Below are positions 35,139 through 44,685 of a stretch of DNA of 64,000 bases, piece by piece. The first letter of the stretch is position 1. Every line of letters starts with the position of its first letter. The notes below the pieces were generated by a model. The model had not been told where the DNA came from. It saw nothing but the letters and a program-made list of their open reading frames with translations, and did no database searches. The DNA is from JASHUC01 sp963849095. GTDB lineage: Bacteria > Pseudomonadota > Gammaproteobacteria > Steroidobacterales > Steroidobacteraceae. The stretch lies in the NCBI GenBank assembly GCA_963849095.1, contig CAWKGA010000006.1:124001-188000 (forward strand), written 5' to 3'. Position numbers and translations under genes: made by a program.

Positions 35139-35861
35139 ATGCCGCGAGCCATCTGCCGCCCGCTCAGCCGCCGACTCCTCCTCGCGCTGACGCTGGGAAT
35201 CGCCGCGTCCATCGCTCAGGCCCAAGCCCCGGACGCCTCGTTCAAGATCGGCATCATCGGCACCGGCCGGATCGGCGGCGCGCTCGCCGCGTACTGGGTC
35301 AAGGCCGGCCACGAGGTGTTCGTCTCCTCGCGCCACCCGCAGGAGCTGCAAGCGCTGGTCGCGCGCCTCGGCCCGCGTGCGCACGCCGGCACGCCGCGTC
35401 AGGCCGCCGCATTCGGGACCGTCATCCTCGTGTCCGTGCCGTACAGCGCAATGCCTGAGCTCGGGGCGGACCTGCGCGCGGAGCTGGCGGGCAAGGTGAT
35501 CCTCGATACGAGCAATCCTTCCGAGCGCCGCGACGGCCCGATGGCGCTAGACGCGCAGAAAAAGGGCGCCGGCATCGCAACGGCGGAGTACCTGCACGAT
35601 AGACGGATCGTGCGCGCATTCAACTGCATCCCCGCCGCCACGCTCGCGAACGACAGCAATCAGCAGCCCGAGCGCATCGCGATTCCCATCGGGGGCGACG
35701 ATCCGCGAGCCGTGAGAATCGCCGCGCAGCTGGTGCGCGAGGCGGGTTTCGATCCCGTCGTGGTCGGCTCGCTCGCGCGCACGCGCGAGTTCGATCTGGG
35801 CCAGCCGCTCGCGACCGGCCGGCTCACTGCGGCCGAGCTCAAGAGCAAACTCGCAAATTGA
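35139..35861 (+). CDS. Exported NADP(H)-binding reductase, F420-dependent NADP reductase-like
   Basis: Protein of 240 aa with a dinucleotide-binding fold (KIGIIGTGRIGGALAAYW, residues 36-53) of the NADPH:F420/6-phosphogluconate type. It is preceded by a clear export signal: LSRRLLLALTLGIAASIAQAQA, with a twin Arg at 11-12. Members of this fold are normally cytoplasmic. A Tat-type signal fits an enzyme exported folded with its cofactor. The SMP-30 gene follows by 46 bp. The substrate is unknown; F420 use is not demonstrated. Confidence 0.8.
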   Translation: MPRAICRPLSRRLLLALTLGIAASIAQAQAPDASFKIGIIGTGRIGGALAAYWVKAGHEVFVSSRHPQELQALVARLGPRAHAGTPRQAAAFGTVILVSVPYSAMPELGADLRAELAGKVILDTSNPSERRDGPMALDAQKKGAGIATAEYLHDRRIVRAFNCIPAATLANDSNQQPERIAIPIGGDDPRAVRIAAQLVREAGFDPVVVGSLARTREFDLGQPLATGRLTAAELKSKLAN

Positions 35862-35907
35862 TACCCCGTTCGTGCCTGCGTCGTCGGCGCCTCGAGGAGG
35901 AATTGTG

Positions 35908-36975
35908 ATGAAATCCGGATCATTCGCGCTGCTTTCGATTGTTCTGGGCTCGCTCGCGGCCCCGCTCGCGGTGGCCCAGTTACCGGTGGGTCGAGCGCAG
36001 CCTGCCGGGTCGGGTGTACAGGGCGCCTCGGACGTCCGCGACGCCCTGGTACGTTCTCTCTGCAATCTACCCACGCCGCCGGCGCGTCCGCAGCGCCCCT
36101 TCAATTTCCGGCCGCGGCCCACGGGGCCCTTCCCGTACTCGGTGAAGGCGATCCCGGGCGTGGTCGCCGACGGCGCGCAGTGGAAGCTCATCTGGGTGCA
36201 CAACGGCAACAACGCGGATGGCATGGTCGGCCAGCCCGACGGGAGCGTGCTCGCCGCGCAGAACGACGACAGCACGGTCGTCAGGATCACGCCTGATGGG
36301 CACTCGTCCGTCGTTTACGAGGACACGGATACGGGCGGCTCGCTGGCGGAGAACAAGCTGGGCCAGCTGTTCATCGCCGAGCGGTCCCTGATCCCGTCGG
36401 TCTGGGAGCTCGCACCGGAACGTAAGCTCATCGCCGACTCCTATCAGGGCAAGCCCCTCGAGTGCCAGGGCCCGGGCGTCACGGACTCCGCGGTAGCGCT
36501 GCACAACGGGGGCGTCTACTTCGGATACGCGGGCCTTTACTACGCGAGCCCCAGCGGCCAGGTGACCAAGGTCTTCGACCAGGACGTGAACGACGCCGTA
36601 TTGAGCCCAGATGAGACCAAGCTATACATGGGCAGCGGCGGCAATCTCTACGTCGCGGACGTCGGCCCCGACGGGCTGCTGAGCAATACGCACTTGCTCG
36701 CGAAGATTCCGGGCGGCGGCAACGACGGTGGCGCGGTCGACGCGGAGGGCCGCATCTACATGGCGGGCTATCCGGGCGTGCGTGTGTTCGAGCCGGACGG
36801 CAAGTACCTCGGCACCATCCCCGCGCCTCGCAATCTGATCGATGTGGTTTTCAGCGGCCCCGACAAGAAGACCCTGTTCGCCGTGGCCTACGTGCTGAAC
36901 CCCGGCACGCGCGGCTATGACGAGGTCTACACGCTGCCGATGATCGCGCAAGGCTACCCGGGCCGAGGCAAATAG
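35908..36975 (+). CDS. Secreted SMP-30/gluconolactonase-like propeller
   Basis: Protein of 355 aa with signal peptide MKSGSFALLSIVLGSLAAPLAVA and a six-bladed propeller of the SMP-30/gluconolactonase/LRE-like type. Characteristic strands are GMVGQPDGSVLAAQNDDSTV, GLYYASPSGQVTKVF and GGAVDAEGRIYMAGYPGVRVF. The family hydrolyses lactones or binds metal. The ATG at 35908 has a perfect AGGAGG upstream. It probably shares a transcript with the upstream reductase. Confidence 0.82.
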   Translation: MKSGSFALLSIVLGSLAAPLAVAQLPVGRAQPAGSGVQGASDVRDALVRSLCNLPTPPARPQRPFNFRPRPTGPFPYSVKAIPGVVADGAQWKLIWVHNGNNADGMVGQPDGSVLAAQNDDSTVVRITPDGHSSVVYEDTDTGGSLAENKLGQLFIAERSLIPSVWELAPERKLIADSYQGKPLECQGPGVTDSAVALHNGGVYFGYAGLYYASPSGQVTKVFDQDVNDAVLSPDETKLYMGSGGNLYVADVGPDGLLSNTHLLAKIPGGGNDGGAVDAEGRIYMAGYPGVRVFEPDGKYLGTIPAPRNLIDVVFSGPDKKTLFAVAYVLNPGTRGYDEVYTLPMIAQGYPGRGK

Positions 36976-37041
36976 CCCCCCCACTCGGCCGGGAGCGCGC
37001 GACGCTCGGGCGGACACGGGCCCAACCTCGGCCGCCGCCCG

Positions 37042-37977
37042 TCAGTTCGGCACGTAAGCGTACATGAGGCTTTCGTAGGCCCCAGCGAGGAAGCGGGACG
37101 GATCGCCGAGCTCCGCCTCGTATGCCTTGAGCGGGTGGGCCGCGACCACATCGTCCGGGCCGAAGCCCTTGTTCAAATAGACGAACAGCTGCTTGAAGAG
37201 CTGCTGATAGATGTCGCGGCGGCGAGCAATCTCCGCACCGGTCACCAGAGGGCCGTTCGCCGGTACGATGCGCGTATCCGATTTGGTGACGGCGGCGAGC
37301 GCCTCGTAGGCGTTCAGCAGCCCCCCGACCCACGCGCCGTTGCGGATATCAATGATGGGCCAGCGGTCGCCGAGCACCGGACCCCCCGCAACCAGGAGGT
37401 TGCGCTCCGGAAAGTGGACGTAGAGATCGCCGTCGGTATGCGCCGCCGGCAGATAGACATAGTCGATCTGCTGGCCCGCGAACTCGAGCGACCCCTTGTC
37501 GCGAGTGGTCTTGCTGGGCCAGGCGACTTTCGGCAGCGGACCGTAGCTACCCTCGTAGCAGGCCGATACCGCCGCGCGCCCGAGGTACAGCCGTGTCACC
37601 TCTTGCGAGATGATCAAGCCCCCCTCGCTGCCGATGCGCTCGTTGGAGCCGGTCTGCGAGGGGTGCCAGTGCGTGTTGATGAGCGTATTGACGCGGGCAT
37701 TGCCCGTCGCCGCGGCGGCGGCTCCCAGGAGCCCCTCGGAGTTCGCTGCGAGGCCGCCGTCGACCAGCAGCGATCCTTCGGGACCCCGCACCGCGACGAC
37801 GTTACAACCGGCGCCCTGAAGCAGCGTCAGGGCGCCCCGGTCGCTCGGCAGGAGGTCCGTGGTCGAGATGGACGCGGCCGCGGTGGCGTGAGCCGCTCTC
37901 AACTTCGCGCTTACAGCGACGGCGCCGAGCACCTCGAGGCCGCCACCCAGAAAGCGGCGTCGTGACAGCGGGTTCAT
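37042..37977 (-). CDS. Tat-exported MBL-fold protein with altered metal site
   Basis: Metallo-beta-lactamase-fold protein of 311 aa. The Tat signal is LSRRRFLGG (4-12). The usual THxHxDH reads THWHPSQ (102-108): both His are present, but the Asp and third His are replaced by Ser and Gln. The HTDGDLYV motif (180-187) is intact, and the late GHG-type motif is VPANGPLV. This looks like a divergent subfamily, possibly binding one metal or none. It follows the ankyrin gene by 8 bp and is the last gene of module A. Confidence 0.82.
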   Translation of the reverse strand: MNPLSRRRFLGGGLEVLGAVAVSAKLRAAHATAAASISTTDLLPSDRGALTLLQGAGCNVVAVRGPEGSLLVDGGLAANSEGLLGAAAAATGNARVNTLINTHWHPSQTGSNERIGSEGGLIISQEVTRLYLGRAAVSACYEGSYGPLPKVAWPSKTTRDKGSLEFAGQQIDYVYLPAAHTDGDLYVHFPERNLLVAGGPVLGDRWPIIDIRNGAWVGGLLNAYEALAAVTKSDTRIVPANGPLVTGAEIARRRDIYQQLFKQLFVYLNKGFGPDDVVAAHPLKAYEAELGDPSRFLAGAYESLMYAYVPN

Positions 37978-37985
37978 GGCAACCT

Positions 37986-39518
37986 CTAAGGCCCGAGCGG
38001 CCAGACGATCGGCGAGTAGACGGTGTAACCGAGCGGGGGCCCCTGCGGCGGCCAGTAGGGCGTCTTTGCGAGTTGCACCGTCGCGCCCAAGCCCTTGAGC
38101 ACCTTGACGAGGTCCATCTGCGGCGCGTGCTTTATCGACAGGAAGGGAACGTAGCCTCGCCCCATCGCATAGTCGAGCGCGGTGAGGCCGTCCATGTCCT
38201 TCGCGTTCACCTTCGCGCCGTACGAGACGAGCAAAGCCATGGCCCGCTTCCATTCAGCACGCGTCGCATACTGCAGCGCCGTGCCGCCGCGCGTGCGCAT
38301 GAGCGCGTGAGGCACCGCCAAAACATTCACATCCGCGCCCGCACCCGCGGCATACAGCACTCTCAGCACCGCAATCGCGTTCCGCTCGCCGCCACCCCCG
38401 CGCCCACCGGACACCGCGGCCATCAGCGGCGTTTCGTGGTCCGCCTGGAACAGGTGAACGTCCGCGCCGTGCGCGAGGAGCATCTTGACCAACACGACGT
38501 CGCCGTCCGCCGCGGCACGAATCAGCGGTGTCGTGCCGCGCGAGGCCCCGAACCCACCGAAGCCGGCGCTCTTCGGCCGGTAGAACAGCTGCATGTTGGG
38601 GTTCGCCCCCCGGTCGAGCAGCAGCTGGACGATCTCGTGCTCCGTTGCCTGGTTCGGCGGATCGATCGGATTGCGTCCGCTCGCAACATTGCCCTTGTCG
38701 ACCGCCGCGTAGAGAGGTCCCTGCCCGTAGATATCCCACTGGTTCACGTCGCAGCCGGCAAGGATCAGCCGCTTCGCCACGTCCCAGTTTGCATTCAGGA
38801 TCGCGATAGTCACGGGGGCGTACCCGTCCGGGTCGGGGAGATTGATGTCCACGTGATGGGCCATGAGCACGTTCACGCACGCCATGCAGTTATCGCGCGC
38901 GGCATACAGCAGCGGGGTGAGGCCGCCGGTGTCCTCGTTCTTGGCGCGGCCCTCGGCCGTGATGTGACGCTCGTAGTGGTATATCGCCGCGCGAGCGTTC
39001 ACGTCGGCACCGTGGGACAGCAGCAGCTCCATCATCTGCGGCTGCCGGAGCGCGCTGGCCCACATGAGGGCCGTCTGCCCGCGCCACCGCTCACGTTCGT
39101 CTACGTGCGCGCCGTGCCGCAGCAGAATCTTTGCGGCCTCGACGTTGCCCGTGCGGGCCACGAGCATCAGCGCCGTCTGCCCGTCGGAGTTGGGTGATTC
39201 CGGATCGGCCCCTGCCTCGAGCAGCAGCTTGATGATCGCGGTATTGCCCTTCACGGCGGCGAGCATCATCGGGGTCGCGCCGTAGTCGTTGGCCTCAGTT
39301 ACGCTGGCGCCGGCGCGCAGCAGGCGCTGCACTTCGGCCACGTTGCCCCGGTACACCGCCCATTGGAGCGGCGTGCTGCCGTCGGGTCCACGCCGATTGA
39401 CCGCTGCGGAATCCGGTGCCGCTCGGTGCGACAGGGACGCGCATCCGGACATTGCGAGCAGCCCCGCCGCCAGCGCCACCGCCGCTCCCGCGGCGACGAA
39501 TCCGCGCGCGCGCAGCAT
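37986..39518 (-). CDS. Ankyrin-repeat lipoprotein, module A
   Basis: Protein of 510 aa with lipobox LLAMSGC (20-26) and about ten ankyrin repeats. Examples are DGSTPLQWAVYRGNVAEVQR, YGATPMMLAAVKGNTAIIKL and MDGLTALDYAMGRGYVPFL. It is predicted to be a periplasmic protein-interaction scaffold. It starts 2 bp after the DUF1552 gene, so the two are coupled. A paralog occupies the same place in module B. Confidence 0.9.
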   Translation of the reverse strand: MLRARGFVAAGAAVALAAGLLAMSGCASLSHRAAPDSAAVNRRGPDGSTPLQWAVYRGNVAEVQRLLRAGASVTEANDYGATPMMLAAVKGNTAIIKLLLEAGADPESPNSDGQTALMLVARTGNVEAAKILLRHGAHVDERERWRGQTALMWASALRQPQMMELLLSHGADVNARAAIYHYERHITAEGRAKNEDTGGLTPLLYAARDNCMACVNVLMAHHVDINLPDPDGYAPVTIAILNANWDVAKRLILAGCDVNQWDIYGQGPLYAAVDKGNVASGRNPIDPPNQATEHEIVQLLLDRGANPNMQLFYRPKSAGFGGFGASRGTTPLIRAAADGDVVLVKMLLAHGADVHLFQADHETPLMAAVSGGRGGGGERNAIAVLRVLYAAGAGADVNVLAVPHALMRTRGGTALQYATRAEWKRAMALLVSYGAKVNAKDMDGLTALDYAMGRGYVPFLSIKHAPQMDLVKVLKGLGATVQLAKTPYWPPQGPPLGYTVYSPIVWPLGP

Positions 39519-39520
39519 GC

Positions 39521-40804
39521 TCAGATCTCCGCGAGCGTGCCGCCGCTATCGCCGATCTTCTCCACCGGTACGCCGACTTTCTGCAGCACGGTGACCAGCA
39601 GGTCCGAGTGCCGGGTGTCCTGCGGATAGTGCACGTGCAGCCCGCCCTTCAACTTCCCGCAGGCCTTGCCGATCAGAGCCTGCGGCAGCGGATCGTTGTT
39701 GTGCAGGTCGCTGTTCGCCATGTTGCTGCCGAACAGGACGAGCGAGTGGTCGAGCAGATTGCCGTCGCCGTCCTTGATCCCCTTCAGTCGCATGGCGAAC
39801 TTCGCCATGCGCGCCGTGTGGTAGGCCTGGATGCGCACCAGTTTCACGTACTTCTCCGGGTCCCCGCCATGGTGGGAGAGCGGATGAAACGCGTCGGTCA
39901 CCTGCACCTGCGGATACGTGCGCATCGTCGCCTCATTGGCGAGCTTGAAGGTGACGATGTGCGTCTGGTTCGTCTGCCACGCGAGCGCCATCATCTCGAA
40001 CTGCACGTCGAGGAGCTCGGTGAAATCGTCCGAAGGTCCAAGCGGCGCGTTCGGCAGGTTGGTGAGCGATGCCGTGCTCACTTCAAGCTTCTTGACCCGC
40101 AGCTCCACCGCGCGCACCGAATCGAGATAGTCGCTCACCGTCGCGCGATCGCTCGCGTCGAGCGTGCGGTTCAGGCTTGCGGTGGCCTCCTGCGTGTAGT
40201 CGAGCAGACTTCCCGTTTGCTCGAGGATCTGGCGCCGCTCCGTGCTCGTGTCACCCTCGCCGAACATCTCGAAGAAGACCTTGCGCGGATTGATCTCCAT
40301 CGGCAGCTGCTGCGTAGGCGTGCGATAGGAGAGCGAGCTGTAGCCGCCGGGCTCGCCGCAGATCTCGAGCGACGGCAGTGGCGTGTCCTCACCGATGTGG
40401 CGCGCGGCGAACTGATCGGCCGTGATACCGGCGCCTGTTGCGACATTGCGGTCCTGCGGATGGACGCACGAGAGCCAGGTCTCCTCGATGATGCCGTGCG
40501 GGTCGGAGCTCTCCCCGCCCTTGTTGCGCAGGCCGGTCACGACGGTCACGTAGTCCCGAAGCGGCTCGAGGGGCTTCAAGATCGGGCTGAACTCGAAACT
40601 CGCGCCGGTCCCGTTCGGCGTCCAGTATTGCTGGACTGCGCCGTGCGGAAAGTAGACGAACCCCAAGCGTGGCTTGACCGCCGCAGCGGTCTTCGCGAGC
40701 GCAGTGCCGGCGGGAATCATGGCATCTAGCAAGGGCAGCGCGATGGTTGCACCCGCGCCCCGGAGCACGGCCCGGCGGGAGAGGAACTTCTTGGTCAGGA
40801 ACAT
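39521..40804 (-). CDS. DUF1552 Tat-exported protein, module A
   Basis: Protein of 427 aa with Tat signal LSRRAVLRGAG and a DUF1552 domain, an alkaline-phosphatase/sulfatase-like fold. Landmarks are FVYFPHGAVQQYW, FHPLSHHGGDPEKYVKLVRI and SLVLFGSNMANSDLHNNDPLP. DUF1552 genes usually follow DUF1592 cytochrome genes, as here; the role is unknown. It starts 2 bp after the DUF1592 stop. Confidence 0.9.
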   Translation of the reverse strand: MFLTKKFLSRRAVLRGAGATIALPLLDAMIPAGTALAKTAAAVKPRLGFVYFPHGAVQQYWTPNGTGASFEFSPILKPLEPLRDYVTVVTGLRNKGGESSDPHGIIEETWLSCVHPQDRNVATGAGITADQFAARHIGEDTPLPSLEICGEPGGYSSLSYRTPTQQLPMEINPRKVFFEMFGEGDTSTERRQILEQTGSLLDYTQEATASLNRTLDASDRATVSDYLDSVRAVELRVKKLEVSTASLTNLPNAPLGPSDDFTELLDVQFEMMALAWQTNQTHIVTFKLANEATMRTYPQVQVTDAFHPLSHHGGDPEKYVKLVRIQAYHTARMAKFAMRLKGIKDGDGNLLDHSLVLFGSNMANSDLHNNDPLPQALIGKACGKLKGGLHVHYPQDTRHSDLLVTVLQKVGVPVEKIGDSGGTLAEI

Positions 40805-40806
40805 GG

Positions 40807-43269
40807 CTAGCTGCCTCCATTCTGGGGCGAGGTCTCGACAAGCGACGCGGTCTTCAGCGCCGGCGCTGGGACCGGGCTCGCGGCATCGCGCTTGCGAAAT
40901 TCATCGCTGGACACGATCTGCAGGACAATGTCCGCGAATCGGTCATCATCGTGCGCCGCCGCACGCACGATGCGCCGAACGGTCGGCATGTCGCGATAGT
41001 CGAGGCTGCGGCCGAGCGCATAGGCCATCAACTCGGTGGTGAGGGTCTGGACGAACTGGTCGGGCCGCGCCGCGAGTGCGTTCCGCAGATCGTCGGGTCC
41101 TGAGATCTTGGTGCCGTCCGGAAGCTTTCCCGAGGTGTCCAGCACGAGGTGGGTGATGGGGTCGCGGGCCTCATACTGCCCGATCGCGTTGAAGTTCTCG
41201 AGCGCAAGGCCGAGCGGGTCGATCACGCCGTGACACGAGTGGCAACTCGGGTTCACACTGTGGATCGCCATCCGCTCGCGCATCGACGCGGGCCTGCCAC
41301 GCACGGCATCCGGGAGCTTGCCCACGTTCGGCGGTGGAGTGGGGGGCGGTGAGCCGATGATTTTCTCGAGGATCCAGGCGCCGCGCCGCACGGGCGAGGT
41401 GCGGTCCGGGTTGGACGCGAGCATTAAAATCGCGCCCTTGCCGAGCAAGCCGTCGCGCTTCGAGTCCTTGAGAACCACGCGGCGGAAGTCGCCGCCCTTG
41501 ACGTTCCCGATGCCGTAGAGCATCGCGAGCGGCTCGTTGAGGTAGGTGTAGTTGGCGGTCAGCAGCGCGGTGACCGGCTGGTCGCTCCGCAGCACGCTAT
41601 CGATGAAGAGCGCGAGCTCCTTGCGATACATCGGCCGGGGATCGAGGACCCCACTCGCGTCCGGGAAGAGCCGGCGGTCCGGGACGATCTCATCCAGGGC
41701 GGCAATGTTGAGCCACTGGAACGCGAAGCCCGTGACCAGGGACTCCGCCCGAGGATCCGCGAGCATGCGGCGGACTTCCCGCGCGAGCACCTCCGGCTTG
41801 CTCAACTCGGAGCGCTGGGCGAGATCGAGCAGCTCATCATCGGGGAGGCTCCCCCAGATGAAGAACGACAGGCGCGAGGCGAGCGCCAGATCGCTCAGCG
41901 TCCCGCCGGCGCGGATCTCGTCCGAGGATTCCGCGCGATAGAGAAAGTACGGGCTCGCGAGGATCGCGCTCAACGCATCGCGCACGCCGCCCTCGAAACC
42001 CGACTCCTGATGCCCGGCCTCGTAGAACGCCATCAGAGGATGCATGTCCTGGTCCGTCACGGGACGGCGGAATGCACGCCGCGCGAGGGTCGAGATGATC
42101 TCGCGCGCACAGGGCTCCTCGTCCTGCGGCTTCACGGGATGACAGATGAATATTTTCGCGCGCGAGGACGAGTCGCTCATCCCCGTCACGGTGATCGGCC
42201 CGCGGATCTGCAGAGCGTGAACGGCCTGCATATGGCCTTCTCCGCCCTCGGGTGCCAGCGCCCGCGTGCGCGAGTCGCTCACGGCGAGACTGCGCTCAAC
42301 GAACGTCACCGCGATCGTGTGCTGTCCCGCGGTGGCGCGGAAGTGGATGTTCCGCAACCGATCGTTGATGGCGTCGACCGCCACTTGCTGCTTCTGATCG
42401 ATCGCCTTGTCGTCCGCGTCGCCGCCGATGTCGGTCCGGTAGACCTCCTTGCCGTCGAGCAACGCGACGACGGTGTTCCGGTACTCCATTCGCGGCACGT
42501 CGCGGCCGAGCGCCATGTCGCCGATCGTCAGCACGTACTCCCCATCCGCCGGAAAAATATGCTTGAAGGCGATGCCCCCGCGCGTGCCGAACGGCATGCC
42601 GTCCTCGTAGCCCTCCTGCGTACCCTCGCCGGGCATGCCCCGCGGCGGCAGCGAGATCACCATGTCCGCCACGTTGCCGTAAGTGGTCGTCACGGCAGGA
42701 GCCTTCGGGTTACCCACTGCGAGCTCCGCCACCTTGCGCGCGGCGGAGACGTACTGGTCCACGAACGAGGGCGACACCTGCAGCGTCAAGGCGTTGTTGT
42801 CGAAGCCGTCCCTCACCTCATCGGCAGGCAGCAGTGCGGAGACATCGACATCGAGGCCCAGGAGGTCGCGCACGGCGTCGCCGTACTCGCGACGATTGAG
42901 GCGTTGCAGCGGGACACGGCCGGCGTGAGGATCCACCTCAGATGAGTCCAGCGTGTTCTGAAGCCAGCTGACGAGGCCCTTGATGGCGACGGGATCGAGA
43001 TGCTGCTTCGCGCTCGGGGGCGGCATGAACCCGCCGCGCAGCTTGACGATCGCATCTTCCCAAACTTTCGCGTTGGCGGGGACCTGCTGGGGCGTCATCA
43101 CGTCGAAGGCGACGCCGCCGGCCCAGTCCGTCACATTGTGGCACTGGGTGCAGTACTGCTGGACCTGCGCCCACTCGCCATGGCCGGGATCCTTCGCCTG
43201 CGAGACGCAAGGGACACACAGTGTGCACAAAAGCAGCACACCCACGTGAACGCTACAGTTGCGTACCAT
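40807..43269 (-). CDS. DUF1592-type cytochrome protein, module A
   Basis: Secreted protein of 820 aa with domains in the order of the DUF1587/1595/1592/1588/1585 family. An N-terminal heme motif CTQCH (40-44) is followed by LQRLNRREYGDAVRDLLGLD, PFGTRGGIAFKHIFPADGEY, LARRAFRRPVTDQDM, LASRLSFFIWGSLPDDELLD, GLLGKGAILMLASNPDRTSP and a second CHSCH near the C-terminus. Such proteins are thought to pass electrons in the periplasm; the partner and substrate are unknown. The ATG at 43269 has AGGTGAG upstream. It is first in the minus-strand half of module A. Confidence 0.9.
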   Translation of the reverse strand: MVRNCSVHVGVLLLCTLCVPCVSQAKDPGHGEWAQVQQYCTQCHNVTDWAGGVAFDVMTPQQVPANAKVWEDAIVKLRGGFMPPPSAKQHLDPVAIKGLVSWLQNTLDSSEVDPHAGRVPLQRLNRREYGDAVRDLLGLDVDVSALLPADEVRDGFDNNALTLQVSPSFVDQYVSAARKVAELAVGNPKAPAVTTTYGNVADMVISLPPRGMPGEGTQEGYEDGMPFGTRGGIAFKHIFPADGEYVLTIGDMALGRDVPRMEYRNTVVALLDGKEVYRTDIGGDADDKAIDQKQQVAVDAINDRLRNIHFRATAGQHTIAVTFVERSLAVSDSRTRALAPEGGEGHMQAVHALQIRGPITVTGMSDSSSRAKIFICHPVKPQDEEPCAREIISTLARRAFRRPVTDQDMHPLMAFYEAGHQESGFEGGVRDALSAILASPYFLYRAESSDEIRAGGTLSDLALASRLSFFIWGSLPDDELLDLAQRSELSKPEVLAREVRRMLADPRAESLVTGFAFQWLNIAALDEIVPDRRLFPDASGVLDPRPMYRKELALFIDSVLRSDQPVTALLTANYTYLNEPLAMLYGIGNVKGGDFRRVVLKDSKRDGLLGKGAILMLASNPDRTSPVRRGAWILEKIIGSPPPTPPPNVGKLPDAVRGRPASMRERMAIHSVNPSCHSCHGVIDPLGLALENFNAIGQYEARDPITHLVLDTSGKLPDGTKISGPDDLRNALAARPDQFVQTLTTELMAYALGRSLDYRDMPTVRRIVRAAAHDDDRFADIVLQIVSSDEFRKRDAASPVPAPALKTASLVETSPQNGGS

Positions 43270-43429
43270 GCTCAAGCACTCACCTTGCGGGTTCGGACGC
43301 GTTGCAGCGAGAGCATACTGGCATTGCCGGTGCTTCTGCAGCAACCCCGAGCCGGAGGTCAACTTCGCAGTGCAACATCCGCCCGTGGACGGCCGCCGCG
43401 CGCTGCGAGGCGCCAAGACGGCGTGTGGG

Positions 43430-43460
43430 TATATAATATTGTAAAATCATAAGCTTAGGT
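43430..43460. promoter_or_regulatory. AT-rich island in divergent region of module A
   Basis: A sharply AT-rich stretch containing a consensus TATAAT (43432-43437) lies in otherwise GC-rich DNA between divergent genes. No matching -35 is found on either strand, so it may be a binding site or UP-like element rather than a promoter core. Confidence 0.35.
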
Positions 43461-43510
43461 CATCAGGTCGCGACGGCGCGCCAGCAAGCACCGCTCGAGC
43501 CCGACAAGGG

Positions 43511-43538
43511 TTGACGGAGCGGAAGTACTGTTTATACC
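43511..43538 (+). promoter_or_regulatory. Promoter of Vgb-like propeller gene
   Basis: TTGACG (43511-43516), a 16-bp spacer and TATACC (43533-43538) lie 25 bp before the ATG at 43564, with AAGAGGCGG between as ribosome site. Confidence 0.55.
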
Positions 43539-43563
43539 CAAGAGGCGGAAAATCAAGCTAAAG

Positions 43564-44685
43564 ATGCGCAATATGCCGCTCATCTCGAGGCTGTTCGGCG
43601 CGGCGGCGATAGCCTCGCTGGCCGTGGCCGCATCCGGCGCTGCTTCGGCAGCCGAGGCGTCCGCGGCCATCGTACCGGCCCCCGACACCCCCCAGCCCCC
43701 CCAGCAGTGGCTGACGGCTCACGGTGCACCCTGGGCCGCCGACGGCCGAGTCCACTCCTTCCGGCTGCCGCATCCCGTGAGTGGCCCGACGACCATCGCG
43801 ATCGCCGCGGACGGCCGGGTGTGGTTCACGGAGTCGAGCGGTAACCGCATCGGGCGCATGAACCCCGACGGCAGCGGCCTCGCCGAATTCGTGCTGCCGC
43901 ATCCTCACAGCTCGCCGCGGATCATTGCGCTCGGCGCCGACGGCAACATGTGGTTCTCGGAGCACACGGGCAACCGCATCGGACGCATCTCGGCCAACGG
44001 CCGAATTTCCGAATTCGACATTCCGACGCCCGCGAGCGAGCCGCGAGCGATTGCGCTCGGAGCCGACGGCAACATCTGGTTCGGCATGTTCGCTGCGGGG
44101 AAGATCGGGCGCATCACGCCTGCCGGCGTGATCACGGAGTTCGCGCCGCCCACGGCGAACAGCGGGCCGCGCGCGCTCGCGGCGGGGCCGGACGGCGATA
44201 TCTGGTTCTCGGAATATCGCGCCGACAAGATCGGCCGCATCACCGCGCGAGGCAGAGTGACCGAATTCTCGCTGCCGCGCCCGGACTGCGGTCCCGGAGA
44301 CATCACCGCCGGTGCGGACGGCGCGATGTGGTTCGTCGAGCTGTCCGGAGGCATGGACGGATTGATCACCCACGGCAATCGGGTCGGGCGGATCAGCTTG
44401 CGCGGAGCGGTCACCGAGTTCGCGATGCCTGCCCGCGGGCCCTCGCCGATCAATATTGCCGTGGGCCCGGATCGCAACGTCTGGTACACGCGCGGCAGCA
44501 GCCTCGGTCGTGTCACGCAGGCCGGCGAGATCACCGAGCTTTCCGTCGGCCCCGCGGCTCTGGCGGTCGGGCTTTCCGCCGGCAGTGACCGGCAGCCGCC
44601 GAGCCGGCTCGTGAATCGTCTTTGGTTCGCCGACGCGAGGCAAAACCAGATCGGCTACCTGGAGTTTCGATCACCCTCGCGATGA
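43564..44685 (+). CDS. Virginiamycin B lyase-like beta-propeller, secreted
   Basis: Protein of 373 aa with a signal peptide (LFGAAAIASLAVAASGAASA) and a seven-bladed propeller built of ~42-aa units, each with a GADGNMWFSE-like strand followed by GNRIGRI. This is the streptogramin B lyase (Vgb) family. Many environmental members are not antibiotic enzymes, and I would not call resistance. It lies between the two strands of module A and is divergent from the DUF1592 gene. Confidence 0.82.
   Translation: MRNMPLISRLFGAAAIASLAVAASGAASAAEASAAIVPAPDTPQPPQQWLTAHGAPWAADGRVHSFRLPHPVSGPTTIAIAADGRVWFTESSGNRIGRMNPDGSGLAEFVLPHPHSSPRIIALGADGNMWFSEHTGNRIGRISANGRISEFDIPTPASEPRAIALGADGNIWFGMFAAGKIGRITPAGVITEFAPPTANSGPRALAAGPDGDIWFSEYRADKIGRITARGRVTEFSLPRPDCGPGDITAGADGAMWFVELSGGMDGLITHGNRVGRISLRGAVTEFAMPARGPSPINIAVGPDRNVWYTRGSSLGRVTQAGEITELSVGPAALAVGLSAGSDRQPPSRLVNRLWFADARQNQIGYLEFRSPSR

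Noticed and set aside
43432..43437. Consensus TATAAT as a promoter core
   Set aside because: No -35 at 15-19 bp on the plus strand and none for the minus-strand TATTAT; kept only as an AT-rich island.
43268..43444. Possible 58-codon plus-strand Cys-containing peptide starting at an ATG beside the DUF1592 start
   Set aside because: Overlaps the DUF1592 promoter region, has no ribosome site, and its composition does not look like a folded or exported protein.
43564..44685. Streptogramin resistance gene
   Set aside because: Vgb-like propellers are common in soil bacteria, and this one has a signal peptide; resistance cannot be claimed from the fold.
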